Source of the DNA: an uncultured Campylobacter sp.
GTDB taxonomy: Bacteria; Campylobacterota; Campylobacteria; Campylobacterales; Campylobacteraceae
DNA: 15,871 bases
Direction of reading: 5' to 3'
NCBI RefSeq assembly: GCF_938040115.1
Contig: NZ_CALHXD010000039.1
Span: forward strand, 1 to 15,871
In this document: positions 14,629-15,871 of the stretch, piece by piece
Layout of the letters: each line of letters begins with the position of its first letter
Position numbering within the stretch: the stretch's first letter is position 1
The notes under the pieces: generated by a model
Databases searched by the model: none
Seen by the model: the letters and a program-made list of their open reading frames with translations, nothing else
Told to the model about the DNA's origin: nothing
Program-made: the position numbers and the translations under genes

Positions 14629-15134
14629 AAAAAATAGTTATCTACACGAGCGCGACGGGAAATACCGAGAAAGTCGGTCTTGCCATCGCAAACGAGCTTG
14701 GCTGCGAAGCGGTCAAATTTAGCGAGAATCTGCACCTAAATTTGGACGGCTACGACTTTATCGCGCTTGGATTTTACGTCGATAAGGGCGATGCCGAGCC
14801 TAAATTTAAACGCTTTTTACGCGAGATAAAGGGCAAAAAAGTCGGCCTGTTTATGACGCTGGGCATGGATCCCGAGCACGAGCACGCGATGAACTGCCTA
14901 GAAAAGGCAAAAGTCGTGCTACGCGAGGGCGAAAATGAAATTTTACGCGAGTTTTACTGCCAGGGCGCGATCGATCCAAAAGTCATCGAGCAACTACGCA
15001 AAATGGGCGAAGCAGCACCCAACGACCCGCGCTACGCCGTGACTCCGGAGCGCGAAGCCAGATGGGCAAGAGCCGCAACTCACCCAGACGCAAACGACCT
15101 AGAAAACGCTAAAGTAGCGTTTAAAGGGATATAA
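14625..15134 (+). CDS. Flavodoxin-like protein (BilS/HmuF-like), likely partner of the radical SAM enzyme
   Basis: A 169-aa flavodoxin-fold protein. The FMN phosphate loop is TSATGNTEKV (residues 8-17), followed by GYDFIALGFYVDKGDAEPKF and KKVGLFMTLG, the second and third FMN-contact regions. The C-terminal about 55 residues (YCQGAIDPKV...TPEREARWARAATHPDANDLENAK) are typical of the BilS-type flavodoxins paired with bilin reductases rather than classic electron-carrier flavodoxins. Its ATG overlaps the radical SAM stop by 4 bases, so the two are made together. Radical SAM haem enzymes need an electron donor, and in Fusobacterium a flavodoxin (HmuF) is encoded with HmuW. The role as electron donor, or as reductase of the tetrapyrrole product, is inference. 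Confidence 0.85.
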   Translation: MKKIVIYTSATGNTEKVGLAIANELGCEAVKFSENLHLNLDGYDFIALGFYVDKGDAEPKFKRFLREIKGKKVGLFMTLGMDPEHEHAMNCLEKAKVVLREGENEILREFYCQGAIDPKVIEQLRKMGEAAPNDPRYAVTPEREARWARAATHPDANDLENAKVAFKGI

Positions 15135-15161
15135 ATTTGCCGCCGCTTGGCGGTCAAATTT
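15133..15161 (+). terminator. Hairpin at the end of the operon, including the last stop codon
   Basis: AAATTTG-CCGCC (15133-15144) pairs with GGCGG-T-CAAATTT (15149-15161) around the tetraloop GCTT, with one bulged T: 12 base pairs. The flavodoxin stop codon TAA (15132-15134) is partly in the left arm. There is no long T-run beyond the TTT of the stem, so termination strength is uncertain, but a new promoter follows for galU. Confidence 0.65.
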
Positions 15162-15223
15162 ACTAGTTAAATTCGGCGCATTTTAAACTCATAAATTTGC
15201 GCCCTATTTTTGGCTTTACTTTA

Positions 15224-15329
15224 AATTTTACTCACCGAGACCCGTATTTTGAAAGAGCAAAATTTTGTTTTTAAATTTGATGGAGTTAAATTTCACATTT
15301 TCAAGACTAGGGTCTCGGTCGGCAAAATT
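15224..15329. repeat. Second inverted-repeat element with ACCGAGACCC core
   Basis: The left arm (15224-15265) and the reverse complement of the right arm (15288-15329) share ACCGAGACCC (15234-15243 with 15310-15319), TTGAAA and AAATTT in the same order. The left arm matches the arms of the 1216-1514 element over ATTTTACKCACCGAGACCC, then GTA, then GAAA and AAATTT. The spacer here is 22 bases against 172 there. It lies between the haem operon and galU. No gene was seen in 15135-15423. Confidence 0.7.
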
Positions 15330-15392
15330 TAAATTTAGTCAAATTTGACCGCCCAAAACCGCCCCTAATACTCCAAATAAGCCAAAACTCGC

Positions 15393-15398
15393 TATAAT
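15393..15398 (+). promoter_or_regulatory. -10 box of galU
   Basis: TATAAT in GCTATAATCT, 25 bases before the galU ATG, with AAAGGA as ribosome site between them. Confidence 0.6.
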
Positions 15399-15423
15399 CT
15401 CCTAAAAAATCAAAAGGAAAATT

Positions 15424-15871
15424 ATGATACAAACTTGTTTATTTCCGGCTGCGGGCTACGGCACGAGATTTTTGCCTGCGACCAAATCGCTACCAAAAGA
15501 GATGCTGCCGATCCTGACAAAGCCGCTCATTCACTACGGCGTGGACGAGGCGCTCGAGGCCGGCATGAAAAACATGGCGTTCATCACCGGTCGCGGCAAA
15601 CGCGCGCTGGAGGATTATTTTGATATCAGCTACGAGCTAGAGCATCAAATCTCTGGCACGAACAAAGAACACCTGCTAACCGAAATCAGAGAGCTAATGG
15701 CGCGCTGCACGTTTTCATTCACGCGTCAAGAGAGCATGAGAGGCCTAGGAAACGCCATCCACACAGGCAAAATCCTCGTGCGAGACGAGCCGTTTGGCGT
15801 AGTGCTGGCCGATGACCTGTGCATCAACGAAGAGGGCGAAGGCGTGCTATCTCAAATGGTAAAAATCTACG
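15424..15871 (+). CDS. galU: UTP-glucose-1-phosphate uridylyltransferase, 5' part (cut by window end)
   Basis: The first 149 codons of GalU, which makes UDP-glucose from UTP and glucose-1-phosphate for surface polysaccharide synthesis. The N-terminal nucleotide-binding signature is complete: PAAGYGTRFLPATKSLPKEM (residues 8-27), with the G-x-G-T-R loop and catalytic-region Lys25 in PKEM. Further matches are RGKRALEDYFD and QESMRGLGNAIHTGK, and VVLADDL near the window end contains the metal/uridine-binding Asp pair. ATG 15424 has AAAGGA upstream. The frame is open to the last base, so the rest lies outside the window. It has its own promoter and is functionally separate from the iron genes. 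Confidence 0.95.
   Translation, partial: MIQTCLFPAAGYGTRFLPATKSLPKEMLPILTKPLIHYGVDEALEAGMKNMAFITGRGKRALEDYFDISYELEHQISGTNKEHLLTEIRELMARCTFSFTRQESMRGLGNAIHTGKILVRDEPFGVVLADDLCINEEGEGVLSQMVKIY

Overview
The window looks like chromosome from a Campylobacter (epsilonproteobacteria/Campylobacterota), probably one of the higher-GC oral species such as the C. rectus/showae/curvus group. The clues are the abundant AAATTT/TTTAAA words in and between genes, strong AAGGAG ribosome sites, TATAAT-type -10 boxes without clear -35 boxes, and the protein sequences themselves. The species guess is inference.

Layout. Left part (56-2333, minus strand): a methionine sulfoxide reductase A/B fusion with a membrane anchor, and a YigZ/IMPACT protein. 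They are separated by about 540 bases filled with inverted repeats and hairpins. Middle-left (2425-4338, plus): an ABC exporter of the cyclic-peptide/siderophore (PvdE/YojI/SyrD) type, and a small acidic protein resembling a stand-alone DUF2470 (HugZ/HutZ C-terminal) domain. Middle (4633-6705): a TonB-dependent receptor behind a near-perfect AT-rich palindrome (Fur-box candidate). It is interrupted by three single-base frameshifts, but would be 691 aa if repaired, and is followed by a clear terminator.

Main operon (6881-15134, plus): exbB, exbD, a second intact 690-aa TonB-dependent receptor, a FecCD-type permease, its ATPase, a periplasmic binding protein, tonB, a HutW/ChuW/HmuW-type radical SAM protein, and a BilS/HmuF-like flavodoxin. 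Genes overlap or lie within a few tens of bases, with no internal terminator seen, and a hairpin follows the last stop. The set makes a complete route: outer-membrane uptake powered by its own TonB-ExbB-ExbD, periplasmic capture, inner-membrane ABC import, then cytoplasmic processing. The radical SAM plus flavodoxin pair suggests that the cargo is haem and that iron is released without oxygen (anaerobilin-type chemistry). The receptors alone do not prove a haem substrate.

Right end (15424 to the edge): the start of galU, preceded by a second copy of the inverted-repeat family seen near 1240-1500. No rRNA, tRNA, CRISPR array, transposase or phage gene was seen.
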